DNA of 64,000 bases from Anaerolineae bacterium (GTDB taxonomy: Bacteria > Chloroflexota > Anaerolineae > 4572-78 > J111), in contig JAHDWA010000052.1 in the NCBI GenBank assembly GCA_023382535.1, positions 13,918 through 77,917 of the forward strand, read 5' to 3'. The translations under genes were made by a program, and so were the position numbers. The notes under the pieces are model-generated. The model searched no databases and was not told the origin of the DNA. It saw only the letters and a program-made list of their open reading frames with translations. Position 1 is the stretch's first letter. Each line of letters starts with the position of its first letter. Below are positions 36,508 to 44,360 of this stretch, one piece after another.

Positions 36508-36735
36508 ATGTCAGAAGTTACTGAAAATACCCTGCAAACCGCTGAAACGACGATCAAGCCGGAAGATATTCACCTGCCCCCCAACAGTTACTGGCCGATT
36601 ATTTTGGCTTTTGGCTTTTCCTTGATCGTCGGCGGGCTGGCCCTGAGTATTGCCCTGACCATCGTCGGCGTCGTCATCACCCTTGTTTCGGCGATTGGCT
36701 GGGTCATCGAGCCGGTTACCGAAGAGGGCCACTAG
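36508..36735 (+). CDS. Small oxidase-associated membrane protein (75 aa)
   Basis: Two membrane helices (PIILAFGFSLIVGGLALSIA and IVGVVITLVSAIGWVI) after an acidic N-terminus; HLPPNSYWPIILAFG resembles the short segment found at the C-terminus of some subunit I proteins and in small subunit-IV-like proteins. ATG 36508 with GGAG is chosen. It is the last gene of the ctaC operon and converges on the ctaF/ctaE genes across a bidirectional terminator. Confidence 0.75.
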   Translation: MSEVTENTLQTAETTIKPEDIHLPPNSYWPIILAFGFSLIVGGLALSIALTIVGVVITLVSAIGWVIEPVTEEGH

Positions 36736-36818
36736 AAACAATTCATTCGTTACGACACCTTTAATCGGTAATTTCAACCGAGAAAGGGCGTCGCGCCAGA
36801 GCAGTTACTACAAACCAA

Positions 36819-36849
36819 AAGCCCGCCGGTCAAGTTGACCGGCGGGCTT
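36819..36849. terminator. Bidirectional terminator between convergent oxidase operons
   Basis: 15-base arms AAGCCCGCCGGTCAA / TTGACCGGCGGGCTT, GC-rich, with T-rich sequence on both outward sides. Confidence 0.85.
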
Positions 36850-36872
36850 CTTGATTTTCTCTCAACAAAACG

Positions 36873-37187
36873 TTAAATGAGGTAACCTACGGCCAGAATA
36901 CCGACCAGTAAAACCGCAAACATCACCGGCATCAAAAACAAAATAGTGTAAACAAAACTATCAAACTTGAGATGCATATAGTACATCGCCACCAAAGTCG
37001 CCTTGACGAGCGACATCACAACAAAACCGGTCCAGATAACTTCTTTGGGCACAGGAATGTAGTCAATGTAAAGCTCCGTTACGGTAATAATGGCCGTGAT
37101 TGCGGCCAGAGCCAGAAAGACCCCCAGGTAGTTGGGATGCTTGTGGGGTTTTACTTCACCAGCGTGAGTTGCTACGACATCGCTCAT
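36873..37187 (-). CDS. ctaF: Cytochrome c oxidase subunit IV (caa3-type)
   Basis: 104 residues with three membrane helices; the block KATLVAMYYMHLKFD is characteristic of the prokaryotic subunit IV family. It follows ctaE by 22 bases on the same strand, with GGGAGG before the start. It stabilises the oxidase core. Confidence 0.9.
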   Translation of the reverse strand: MSDVVATHAGEVKPHKHPNYLGVFLALAAITAIITVTELYIDYIPVPKEVIWTGFVVMSLVKATLVAMYYMHLKFDSFVYTILFLMPVMFAVLLVGILAVGYLI

Positions 37188-37209
37188 GTTTTTTGCATCC
37201 TCCCAAAAC

Positions 37210-37803
37210 TTAAATTAAATAAACCAGGCTGAACAGTAACAGCCAGACAATATCTACAAAGTGCCAATACAACCCAAAAATCTCAATGCCCAGGTTATCT
37301 CGCGCCGAAAAACCACCCATCACGCCGAATGCTTTAAACAGGATAATCACCAGCCAGATGAGGCCCCCGACCACGTGCGCGCCGTGAAAACCGGTCAGGG
37401 TAAAGAAACTCGCCCCGAAGAGGGTCTGCATATTGAGTCCCTCAACCATAATCAGCACGTAGTACTCATATGCCTGAATCCCGATGAAGGTGCTGCCAAA
37501 AAGCAGCGTAACCAACAGAAAGAGACGGAACAGCCGCTGATTGCCCTTCTGAATAGCTTCCAGGGCCAGCACCACGGTAAAACTACTGGTTAGCAGAATA
37601 AACGTATTCAGCGCCGTCAGGGGGATGTTCAGCAGCTCGCGGCCCGTAGCCACCTCATGGAAAGAACCGGCCGGATCTTGTTTGCTGAGGACCAAAAAAT
37701 TGGCAATCAACGTACTGAAAAACAACACTTCGGAAGCAATAAAGCACCAGAAACCGAACTTACGGTTATCTAATCCCAACGAAGGCGGCGGATGAACGAC
37801 CAT
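37210..37803 (-). CDS. ctaE: Cytochrome c oxidase subunit III
   Basis: 197 residues, five membrane helices, typical of bacterial short subunit III. Conserved FWCFIASEVLFFSTLIANF, FTLTGFHGAHVVGG and the C-terminal YWHFVDIVWLLLF are present. AGGAGAG precedes the start. First gene of the leftward ctaE-ctaF operon. Confidence 0.95.
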   Translation of the reverse strand: MVVHPPPSLGLDNRKFGFWCFIASEVLFFSTLIANFLVLSKQDPAGSFHEVATGRELLNIPLTALNTFILLTSSFTVVLALEAIQKGNQRLFRLFLLVTLLFGSTFIGIQAYEYYVLIMVEGLNMQTLFGASFFTLTGFHGAHVVGGLIWLVIILFKAFGVMGGFSARDNLGIEIFGLYWHFVDIVWLLLFSLVYLI

Positions 37804-37867
37804 ATTTGTTTTACTTCTCTCCTTAATAACTCTGAGAGGTTATTCCCCCCCAAAAAAGATGTGGACT

Positions 37868-37895
37868 ATCATAATCAGTTTCCCGTTCTTGTCAA
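37868..37895 (-). promoter_or_regulatory. Promoter of the ctaE-ctaF operon
   Basis: Minus strand TTGACA, 16 bases, TATGAT, about 65 bases before ctaE. Confidence 0.7.
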
Positions 37896-37910
37896 ACAAA
37901 ACAACCATGT

Positions 37911-37939
37911 TTGAAATCGTCCTTCCTTAAGAGTACAAT
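37911..37939 (+). promoter_or_regulatory. Promoter of the type III polyketide synthase
   Basis: TTGAAA, 17 bases, TACAAT, back to back with the ctaE promoter (15 bases between the two -35 boxes). Confidence 0.7.
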
Positions 37940-37976
37940 CATTTTAGCCTGATGAGCGATGATGAGGAGCACCGCA

Positions 37977-39023
37977 ATGACAATCCCGGCCCTGCTCGGT
38001 TTATCAACCGGCGTGCCAGAAAACCGGCACCAGCAAATGGATATCCACGACCGCTGGCTCTCGCCCTATATCCACAGCCAGCGGGCCAGAGCTATCTTTG
38101 CCGCCGCCGAAATTGATACCCGCTACAGTGTCCTGGCCGGATCCTCTTTTTTGGCCGATGAACCGGGCACCAAAGCCCGCAATGACCGCTTCATGCAAGC
38201 CGCCCGCCCCCTGGCTGCAGCCGCCATCTGTCAGGCCCTGGCCCAGGCCAACCTGACCCCCCGCGAGATTGACCACTTCATCGTCATCTCCTGCACCGGC
38301 TTCGATAATCCCGGCCTGGATGTTATCCTGGCTGCCGACCTCGGCATGCGCCCTGACCTGCGCCGTTCTGCCCTGATCGGTATGGGCTGCCACGCCGGCC
38401 TGACCGGCCTCGACCGGGCGATGTTGGAGCTCGCGGCGCGGCCCGAAAATCGGGCTTTGGTGCTGGCGGTTGAGTTTGGCACGCTTCATTTTCAACACGG
38501 GGCCAGCCTGGAGAACATGGTCGCCGGGGCCTTGTTCGGCGATGGCCTGGCCGCCGCTCTTATTGGCCCTGCCTTAGGCGCGGCCGGCCAACCGCGCCTG
38601 TTAGAGACAATGACCTACAGCGACTACAGCAGCCAGGATTTGATGGGCTTTCACCTGTCGGACCAGGGCTATCAGATTCGCCTGGCCACTCGCGTGCCCA
38701 AAGTATTGCGCGACCTTGTACCAGACTTGGTTGGCAACTTTCTAAAGCGATCCGGCCTGGCTCCGGCCAATATTCGTTTTTGGGGCATTCATCCGGGCGG
38801 AGCCAAAATTCTGGACTATGTCGGCGAAGCCCTGGCGTTAACCCCGGCCGACCTGCGTTACTCGCGCCAGGTACTGCGCCGTTACGGCAACATGTCCTCT
38901 GCGACTATCTTTTTTGTATTGGAGGAAATCATCCGGCAAGGCCAACCCGATCCCGGCGATTACGCCCTGCTCCTGGCCTTTGGTCCGGGCCTGACCGTCG
39001 AGTTATGTTTGGTGGGTTGGTAA
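37977..39023 (+). CDS. Type III polyketide synthase (chalcone/stilbene synthase-like)
   Basis: 348 residues. The catalytic triad is present as C138 (GMGCHAGL), H272 (WGIHPGG) and N305 (RRYGNMSS), with the spacing of plant and bacterial type III synthases. These enzymes condense malonyl-CoA units on an acyl-CoA starter to give pyrones, resorcinols or chromones. ATG 37977 follows GAGGAG by 8 bases. No methyltransferase, hydroxylase or oxidase partner is adjacent, so the product is unknown. It is divergent from the oxidase operon and separate from fur. Confidence 0.9.
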   Translation: MTIPALLGLSTGVPENRHQQMDIHDRWLSPYIHSQRARAIFAAAEIDTRYSVLAGSSFLADEPGTKARNDRFMQAARPLAAAAICQALAQANLTPREIDHFIVISCTGFDNPGLDVILAADLGMRPDLRRSALIGMGCHAGLTGLDRAMLELAARPENRALVLAVEFGTLHFQHGASLENMVAGALFGDGLAAALIGPALGAAGQPRLLETMTYSDYSSQDLMGFHLSDQGYQIRLATRVPKVLRDLVPDLVGNFLKRSGLAPANIRFWGIHPGGAKILDYVGEALALTPADLRYSRQVLRRYGNMSSATIFFVLEEIIRQGQPDPGDYALLLAFGPGLTVELCLVGW

Positions 39024-39093
39024 AATGTCATTTCGACCGAAGGGGGAAATCTCTCTAGAGGCATGCAGTAGGAGCAGTTATCATTTGACATTT
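39023..39093. repeat. Short inverted-repeat element with AAATGTCA ends
   Basis: AAATGTCA at the left and TGACATTT at the right bound a 71-base stretch that begins with ATTTCGACCGAAGGGGGAAATCT, itself imperfectly palindromic. The left end overlaps the polyketide synthase stop codon and the right end overlaps the fur promoter. Confidence 0.5.
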
Positions 39094-39113
39094 AGCCTGT
39101 TCTATCTTACAGT
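39085..39113 (+). promoter_or_regulatory. Promoter of the Fur-family gene
   Basis: TTGACA, 17 bases, TACAGT, about 25 bases before the start codon. Confidence 0.6.
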
Positions 39114-39138
39114 CGAGAGGTAGCTAAGAAAAACAGAT

Positions 39139-39558
39139 ATGATCCCCGTTTCCAATCTGACTCAAAAACTAAAACAGGCCGGTTATAAATTGACCGGCTC
39201 ACGTCTGGCGGTCATCGAAGTGTTGGAGACACACCCGGAGCACCTCGATCACAACCAGATTTTGGCGGCCGGCAAAAAAATCTATCCTCATCTCAGCCGG
39301 GCGACTGTCTACCGGACGATGGAACTGCTGGTCGAGCTTAATCTTTATCGCCCGCTCTATCTGAGCGAACCCACCCAGCGCTTTGTCTCTACTTCTGGCG
39401 GACACCATCACCTCGTCTGTTCCAAGTGCGGCGCGATCTTTGAGTTTGAAAATTGCCACGCCGATCAACTGAGCCGCGAACTGGCCGAAAAGTATCATTT
39501 TGAAATTCGCAGCCATCTCCTGGAATTCCAGGGGATTTGCGAAAATTGCCAGAACTGA
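39139..39558 (+). CDS. Fur-family metal-dependent regulator
   Basis: 139 residues. Winged-helix N-terminus (about 1-80, SRATVYRTMELLVELNL as recognition region), GGHHHLVCSKCGAIFEF metal region and two CxxC pairs (CSKC and CENC) that form the structural zinc site. Members sense iron, zinc or peroxide (Fur, Zur, PerR); the type cannot be told here. No Fur box was recognised nearby. Confidence 0.92.
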   Translation: MIPVSNLTQKLKQAGYKLTGSRLAVIEVLETHPEHLDHNQILAAGKKIYPHLSRATVYRTMELLVELNLYRPLYLSEPTQRFVSTSGGHHHLVCSKCGAIFEFENCHADQLSRELAEKYHFEIRSHLLEFQGICENCQN

Positions 39559-39649
39559 CCGCCGACCCATGACCGCTGACCGCCGTTGCCTGAATCTCTA
39601 TCTGGCTGCTGACATCTGACTACTGATTACTGACCTCTGGCTACTAATT
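39556..39649. repeat. Heptamer array filling the fur-kinase gap
   Basis: The units run without break of phase in two blocks: TGACCGC CGACCCA TGACCGC TGACCGC CGTTGCC, then CTGACAT CTGACTA CTGATTA CTGACCT CTGGCTA CTAATTA. The array begins at the fur stop codon and ends at the base before the kinase ATG, leaving no ribosome site. Confidence 0.85.
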
Positions 39650-40774
39650 ATGTCTAACCTTGAAGCCCAACTTCAGCAGAAAAACGCCCAACTCGCCGCC
39701 ATTCGCGAAATCAGCCGGGCTATTGCCGAAGCCCAGGACCTGGCTGATACCCTGGACCTCATTACCCGCCGGACCACTGAGGTCATGCACGTCGAATCGT
39801 GTTCGATCTACCTTTATAATCAAAGTCGTGACAAATTGATGCTGGCCGCCACCACGGGCCTTAACAAGGCCGGCATCGGCGAGTACTATTTGCCCCACGG
39901 AGCGGGTTTGACCGGCTGGGCCGCCGAGCACCGCCAGGTGGTCGCCGTGACCAATTCCTTTCAGGATGTCCGCTTTTACCGCATTCTTGGCTCCGGCGAG
40001 AGTAAATACCCTTCCCTTATGGCCATGCCCCTGGTCAGCCGGGATAAAGTCATCGGCGCGGCCAATGTCCAGACGGTGGCCCGGCATGACTTTACCGAAG
40101 ACGAAATTGAGCTTTTTCGCTTCATCACCGAGCTGGCCGCCACGGCCCTGGAGAAAGCGCAACTGGTCCACGCCGCCGTGGTCCGCGAGATGCATCACCG
40201 GGTTAAAAATAATCTGCAAACCATTGCTATGCTCCTGCGCCTGCAGATGGACCAGGGGAAAAAACTGTCGCCCCACGATATTTTGAATGAAACAATTAAC
40301 CGGGTGCTGAGTATTGCCACCGTTCACGAGATTCTGTCGGAGGCCGGCGTTGAGAAAGCAGGGGCCTTGGATTTGATTAAGCGGGTATCGGCGACGATTT
40401 CTGCCAACATGGTCAACCCGGCCGCGAACATTTCCGTCATCGTGACCGGCAACAATATCGAACTGCCTTCCCAGCAGGCCACCAGTTTGGCCCTGGTCGC
40501 CAACGAACTGCTGCAAAACGCGCTCGAACACGGCATGGCCGGGCGCACCGAGGGCCGAATTGTGATTAAACTGGTCAGCGAAAACGAGCAGTTGCGCCTG
40601 ACGGTTTCCGACAACGGGCGTGGCCTGCCGCCCCATTTTGACCCCGACACCCAACTCGGCCTGGGGCTGGAAATTGTCCGCACCAGCGTGGTCGAAGATA
40701 TGCAGGGGACCTTCCGGCTCGGACCGGCGGCGAACGGCATTGGCGCTATGGCTGAAATAATTTTGCCGATATGA
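39650..40774 (+). CDS. GAF-domain sensor histidine kinase (HisKA_2 type)
   Basis: 374 residues, cytosolic. A short coiled N-terminus, a GAF domain (about 25-165), a HisKA_2 phosphorylation helix REMHHRVKNNLQTIAMLL (about 180-198; the second His is the likely acceptor) and an HATPase domain with NELLQNALEH, DNGRGLPP and GLGLEIV. This is the PdtaS/ANTAR-partner type, often paired with an RNA-binding antiterminator regulator; none is adjacent. The start ATG directly follows a heptamer array without a visible ribosome site. Confidence 0.92.
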   Translation: MSNLEAQLQQKNAQLAAIREISRAIAEAQDLADTLDLITRRTTEVMHVESCSIYLYNQSRDKLMLAATTGLNKAGIGEYYLPHGAGLTGWAAEHRQVVAVTNSFQDVRFYRILGSGESKYPSLMAMPLVSRDKVIGAANVQTVARHDFTEDEIELFRFITELAATALEKAQLVHAAVVREMHHRVKNNLQTIAMLLRLQMDQGKKLSPHDILNETINRVLSIATVHEILSEAGVEKAGALDLIKRVSATISANMVNPAANISVIVTGNNIELPSQQATSLALVANELLQNALEHGMAGRTEGRIVIKLVSENEQLRLTVSDNGRGLPPHFDPDTQLGLGLEIVRTSVVEDMQGTFRLGPAANGIGAMAEIILPI

Positions 40775-40791
40775 AATAAACGGAGAGAGTT

Positions 40792-41214
40792 GTGCTAGAT
40801 AAAGCTATATTGATTGCAGCGCAGGCCCACCTGAGCCAAAAAGACAAATATGATGCGCCTTATATCTTACACCCTTTAAGGATGGCGCTTCGTTTCAGGG
40901 CAGAAACAGAAATGATTGTTGCTGTTTTACATGACGTTGTTGAAGATAACCCGGATTGGAGTTTTGACAGACTGCGTCAGGAAGGTTTTTCAGAAGAAAT
41001 CATCCAGGCCGTTGACCACTTAACCCGGCGAAAAGGTGAAACCTATGAAGAATTTACCGAAAGGGCAGGAAAGAATCCTTTGGCGCGTAAGGTTAAACTA
41101 GCTGATCTTGAGGATAACATGGATTTGAAGCGCATCAAAAACCTAACCGAGAAAGACAAGGATAGGTTAGCAAGGTACCATAAGGCTTGGCTGAAATTGT
41201 CTGACAGGGGGTGA
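40792..41214 (+). CDS. Small HD-domain hydrolase, (p)ppGpp hydrolase/MESH1-like
   Basis: 140 residues. The HD superfamily ligands are visible: His in ILHPLRMAL, HD in AVLHDVVEDNPDW and the KLADLEDNMDLKRI block, which matches the hydrolase half of RelA/SpoT. The synthetase half is absent, so it is a stand-alone hydrolase that may clear (p)ppGpp or another nucleotide. GTG start with GGAGAG upstream. More AT-rich than its neighbours. Its stop overlaps the start of the next gene (GTGA). Confidence 0.82.
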   Translation: MLDKAILIAAQAHLSQKDKYDAPYILHPLRMALRFRAETEMIVAVLHDVVEDNPDWSFDRLRQEGFSEEIIQAVDHLTRRKGETYEEFTERAGKNPLARKVKLADLEDNMDLKRIKNLTEKDKDRLARYHKAWLKLSDRG

Positions 41215-41825
41215 ATAAAAGGGTTGGTTTTGCTGTAATCTTGGATAAAGGATGTATCAAGATTATGAATGACGAAGTTGAAGTAAATGATAAAGAACGT
41301 CTTAAGGCATTAATTCAATTACAAGAAGGCCGTGACTATGTATCTAGCCCTCATGAATGGACTCCTGTTTCAAAAGGCACGATTGAAATAGACAGCAAGT
41401 CTTCCAAGAATAAATCTAAGATTAAAGGAAAAACATCTGAAGTTAAAAGAGGAAAAGGTAAAAAGCCAGTTAATCAGCAACTTTCTCAGAAGCCCCAAGA
41501 CCAACCAGTACCAATTTTTCCATATACGAGAATTTACGAAACTTATGTGGAGCAACCTCGAAATACAAAGTCTGACACAAAAGTTAATACTGAAGCCCCT
41601 ACGCAATCAACTGCTCGAAGCGGAAGAGGGTCTACATCTCCCAACCGACGCCCGTTAAAGTCAAAGATTGCCTCTGAGCAGAGTATATTTTCGCCTAATA
41701 CCTCAGATGCACTTGAGTTTGAGCAACAAAAAGACCTGCATAAACTGGCGGCGTGGCAAGCCGCATCGGAACAAACTATAAAAGATATTGAAAACAAAAT
41801 TACGGAAACGCGGTTTGACCCTTAA
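41211..41825 (+). CDS. Unknown, largely disordered protein coupled to the HD hydrolase
   Basis: 204 residues, rich in Ser, Thr, Lys and Gln, with a predicted disordered middle (KSSKNKSKIKGKTSEVKRGK) and a helical C-terminus (LEFEQQKDLHKLAAWQAASE). No signal peptide or membrane segment. The GTG at 41211 overlaps the upstream stop, which suggests coupling; an ATG at 41265 would give 186 residues. AT-rich, like the hydrolase gene, so both may have arrived together. No family recognised. Confidence 0.55.
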   Translation: MNKRVGFAVILDKGCIKIMNDEVEVNDKERLKALIQLQEGRDYVSSPHEWTPVSKGTIEIDSKSSKNKSKIKGKTSEVKRGKGKKPVNQQLSQKPQDQPVPIFPYTRIYETYVEQPRNTKSDTKVNTEAPTQSTARSGRGSTSPNRRPLKSKIASEQSIFSPNTSDALEFEQQKDLHKLAAWQAASEQTIKDIENKITETRFDP

Positions 41826-41830
41826 AAGAA

Positions 41831-42007
41831 AGCGTTCGGAAACTATTTCATTGGCCTGGCCCGCCCCGGCATGAATGCCAGGGCTATGGAACAGCGCCGG
41901 GTCAACCCGGCTTTAGCCCGATTAATCGGGCGCTGTGGGGTAGTCCGGCGACTTTATCGCCGGACGAGCGCCGGTGGCAAGGTTGCCGCTGCGGGTTTCC
42001 GAACGCT
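41831..42007. mobile_element. 177-bp hairpin-rich element with 13-bp terminal inverted repeats (MITE-like)
   Basis: The ends AGCGTTCGGAAAC and GTTTCCGAACGCT are exact inverted repeats. Inside are, in order, an imperfect hairpin (41863-41884), GCCGGG/CCCGGC (41896-41911), the perfect palindrome GCCCGATTAATCGGGC (41916-41931), GTCCGGCGA/TCGCCGGAC (41943-41965) and GGCAA/TTGCC (41976-41987). ACAGCGC and GCGCTGT form a closing stem around two of the hairpins. No reading frame. It could be a non-autonomous transposon or a structured RNA. Confidence 0.7.
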
Positions 42008-42021
42008 CTCTTAAAAATGTA

Positions 42022-42071
42022 AGCTAAAGCCACTGGGCTGAAAGAGCGAAGCCCGTTGGGCTAATTTAGCT
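42022..42071. repeat. Second hairpin beside the MITE-like element
   Basis: AGCTAAA / TTTAGCT outer arms with an inner GGGCT / AGCCC stem. The remaining bases to 42197 contain only an extended -10 match (TGCTAGAAT at 42126-42134). Confidence 0.55.
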
Positions 42072-42125
42072 CGCAGAGCTTTCCCCTTTGAGCGCGACGA
42101 CTTCAGCCTCGCACTTGGCGATTGG

Positions 42126-42134
42126 TGCTAGAAT
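42126..42134 (+). promoter_or_regulatory. Possible extended -10 promoter of the first glycosyltransferase-like gene
   Basis: TGCTAGAAT, about 60 bases before the ATG; no convincing -35. Confidence 0.35.
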
Positions 42135-42197
42135 TCAACTTGTTACCCTCTGCCCCTCAATTCGCCAATTCCGCTCCTTTCCCCTAAAATTCAACCT

Positions 42198-44333
42198 ATG
42201 AACGTCTTACCCGCTGAGCAGCCTCAGCCCCACGTTACATCTCGGACTTCACACATTACCCATCACGCACCACGCCTCCTCTTCCTTTCCGTCTTCTTCA
42301 CCATCCTCGCTCTTTACCTGCTCACCCTGGCTCCGGGCGTTGTCGGCGGCGATGCCGGCGAACATCAATTTGCCGCGCCGTTGCTGGGCATTCCGCACAC
42401 CACCGGCTACCCTCTTTACATCCTCTCAGGCAAACTGTGGACCCTCCTCATTCCCTTCGGCTCCCCGGCCTGGCGCATGAATCTCTTTTCCGCCGTCAAC
42501 GGCGCGCTCGCCGCCAGCGTCACCGCCCTCATTGTCTATTATCTAACCACACAGCGCCCCAACTCCCCTTCATCCTTCTTCAGTGCTTTCATCGCCGGCC
42601 TCACCCTCGCTGCGGGCCTGACCATGTGGCAGTGGAGCGTCATTGCCGGCGTGCGCTCGATGAATGTTCTCTTTTTCGCCCTCATCACCCTCGCTGCGAT
42701 TCTCTGGCAGAGAAGAGTGGAAGAGTGGAAGAGTGGAAGGGTAGGCTCATCTTTAACCCAATCTTCCAGCCTTCCAACCTCCCGCCCTCCAGCACCCTAT
42801 CTTCTCGCCCTCACCGTTGGCCTCAGCCTGGCTCACCACCGCACGACGATATTTTACCTGCCTTCTCTCATCGCCTGGGTAGGTTGGCACGCGCCGCAGC
42901 TCCTCCGCCAGCCCAAACGACTTGGGGCTCTCGTTCTGGTTACCCTTGCTCCCTTATTACTCTACCTCTTCATCTATATTCGGGGAATCAACCAGCCACC
43001 CTACAGCCACGAAATCATTAGCGATTGGCAAAGCTTCTGGTTTTTGGTCGGCTCCGGCGACTCGCAGGGTTTGTTTTTCTCTTTTGATCCGCTCTTTCTG
43101 CCGGCCCGCCTGGCTTTCATTGGGCAAGACCTGCTGGCTCAACTGTCTTGGCCGGGTGTGCTCCTGGCAATTCTCGGCGGGCTGTGGCTGCTGGGGTGGC
43201 AGACCCGTCACTTTCTGTTTCAAGCCGGACTGATAATCTTACTCCTGCTGTTCACCCTCGACTTTGAAGTCGTCAATCTGAATGAAGCGCCTGCCTGGTA
43301 CTTAATGCCCGCTTACATGCTTTTTAATGTCTGGCTGGGGCTGGGAGTCAAAACTATTTTGGATTTACGATTTACGATTTACGACATCGTACCCTTGGGG
43401 TATTTACAATTTAAAGCGGTAATTCATGACAAAACAGGTCATAAAATTATCCCGACTGCTATCCACTATCTACTATCTGCTATCCTCATCTTCCTCCTTG
43501 CCTACACCCTGGTCTGGCCGAACTGGCAAATATTATACGCCGCCTCCACCGCCCCGCTGGACGAGTGGCGGCAGCTTTTGCGCGGCTCTCAGGCTCAACG
43601 CCTGGTTGAGAGCAGCCTGCCCTTCGTCGAACCCAACAGCATCATCTGGGGCGATTGGGAGCAGTATACACCGCTAAAGTATTACCAGCTCATCAATGGC
43701 TGGCGTCCCGATGTGACCGTCCGCAATCCCCTCGACCGCTGGCCCGAAAAAGTCGCCGCTGCCCATGCGGCGGGCCAGCCGGTCTACTTTACCCGCAAAC
43801 CCACCGATCTCATCGGCACCCCCTACCTGACCATGCTCGGACCCCTCATTTATCTACAAACCACCCCCCAGCTTCAAGTACCGTCTAACCTTATCCCGCT
43901 GGACGTCAATTTTGAGGATGAGCTTGAATTGATCGGCTACCGCGCCAAAATCTGGCCGCAAGATTCTATGCTCCCTCCCCCTTTCAGGGGGAGGGCCGGG
44001 GAGGGGGTCGGCCCCATCCTACAACTCATGCTCTACTGGCGCGCTCCCCACAAATTATCCTGGGACTACGCCCTCTCGCTGCGATTGCTCAACCCGACCG
44101 GGCAGGAACTTTACAAAAAAGACGCCACTCATCCGGTTCTCAGCAGCTACCCGACCACCCTCTGGACCCCCGGTGAGGTCGTCGGCGATTATTACGAGCT
44201 GCCGCTTCCCCCCGCTTCCGGCCCGCTGACCCTCCACCTGCTGCCCTACCGGACCGAAGGCCCCGGCCAATGGCACAACCTGACGTTTGAGGGTATGGAG
44301 GGGATTAAACTAGGACCGTTTGAGGCAAGATGA
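42198..44333 (+). CDS. DUF2723-type membrane glycosyltransferase-like protein with beta-sandwich tail
   Basis: 711 residues. About ten membrane helices with the DUF2723 opening LTLAPGVVGGDAGEHQFAAP and GIPHTTGYPLYILSGKLW (residues about 47-80), typical of GT-C protein-mannosyltransferase relatives. It ends in one beta-sandwich domain (LELIGYRAK ... LMLYWRAP, residues about 570-711). Four inserts encoded by repeats lie in the N-terminus and in loops: 42231-42279, 42711-42791, 43361-43486 and 43971-44008. First of four tandem large membrane genes. A lipid-linked sugar donor is inferred from the family. Confidence 0.82.
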   Translation: MNVLPAEQPQPHVTSRTSHITHHAPRLLFLSVFFTILALYLLTLAPGVVGGDAGEHQFAAPLLGIPHTTGYPLYILSGKLWTLLIPFGSPAWRMNLFSAVNGALAASVTALIVYYLTTQRPNSPSSFFSAFIAGLTLAAGLTMWQWSVIAGVRSMNVLFFALITLAAILWQRRVEEWKSGRVGSSLTQSSSLPTSRPPAPYLLALTVGLSLAHHRTTIFYLPSLIAWVGWHAPQLLRQPKRLGALVLVTLAPLLLYLFIYIRGINQPPYSHEIISDWQSFWFLVGSGDSQGLFFSFDPLFLPARLAFIGQDLLAQLSWPGVLLAILGGLWLLGWQTRHFLFQAGLIILLLLFTLDFEVVNLNEAPAWYLMPAYMLFNVWLGLGVKTILDLRFTIYDIVPLGYLQFKAVIHDKTGHKIIPTAIHYLLSAILIFLLAYTLVWPNWQILYAASTAPLDEWRQLLRGSQAQRLVESSLPFVEPNSIIWGDWEQYTPLKYYQLINGWRPDVTVRNPLDRWPEKVAAAHAAGQPVYFTRKPTDLIGTPYLTMLGPLIYLQTTPQLQVPSNLIPLDVNFEDELELIGYRAKIWPQDSMLPPPFRGRAGEGVGPILQLMLYWRAPHKLSWDYALSLRLLNPTGQELYKKDATHPVLSSYPTTLWTPGEVVGDYYELPLPPASGPLTLHLLPYRTEGPGQWHNLTFEGMEGIKLGPFEAR
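42231..42279 (+). repeat. Heptamer array in the N-terminal codons
   Basis: Units CACGTTA CATCTCG GACTTCA CACATTA CCCATCA CGCACCA CGCCTCC, in frame, encoding HVTSRTSHITHHAPR. Confidence 0.75.
42711..42791 (+). repeat. In-frame inverted GGAAG/CTTCC insert
   Basis: GAAGAGTG repeated three times on the left, then ATCTTCCAGCCTTCCAACCT on the right. Encodes an inter-helix loop containing VEEWKSGRVG and SSSLPTSRPP. Confidence 0.8.
43361..43486 (+). repeat. In-frame heptamer arrays (CGATTTA and CTATCTA types)
   Basis: GGATTTA CGATTTA CGATTTA CGACATC at the left and CTATCCA CTATCTA CTATCTG CTATCCT at the right, encoding LDLRFTIYDI and AIHYLLSAIL around a loop between membrane helices. Confidence 0.75.
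43971..44008 (+). repeat. In-frame palindromic CTCCCTCCCC/GGGGAGGG insert
   Basis: CTCCCTCCCCCTTTCAGG then GGGAGGGCCGGGGAGGGGG; encodes PPPFRGRAGEGVG just before the LMLYW strand of the beta-sandwich domain. Confidence 0.7.
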
Positions 44334-44360
44334 AGCAGTACCGGCAAAGTTACCAGGATG

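Noticed and set aside
39556..39649. CRISPR array
   Set aside because: The periodicity is 7 bases with no spacers and there are no cas genes in the window.
39644..40654. Long open frame (336 codons) on the minus strand
   Set aside because: Antisense to the GAF histidine kinase, which has clear domains.
40792..41825. Classical toxin-antitoxin pair
   Set aside because: The hydrolase lacks a synthetase partner and the second protein has no toxin or antitoxin fold that I can see.
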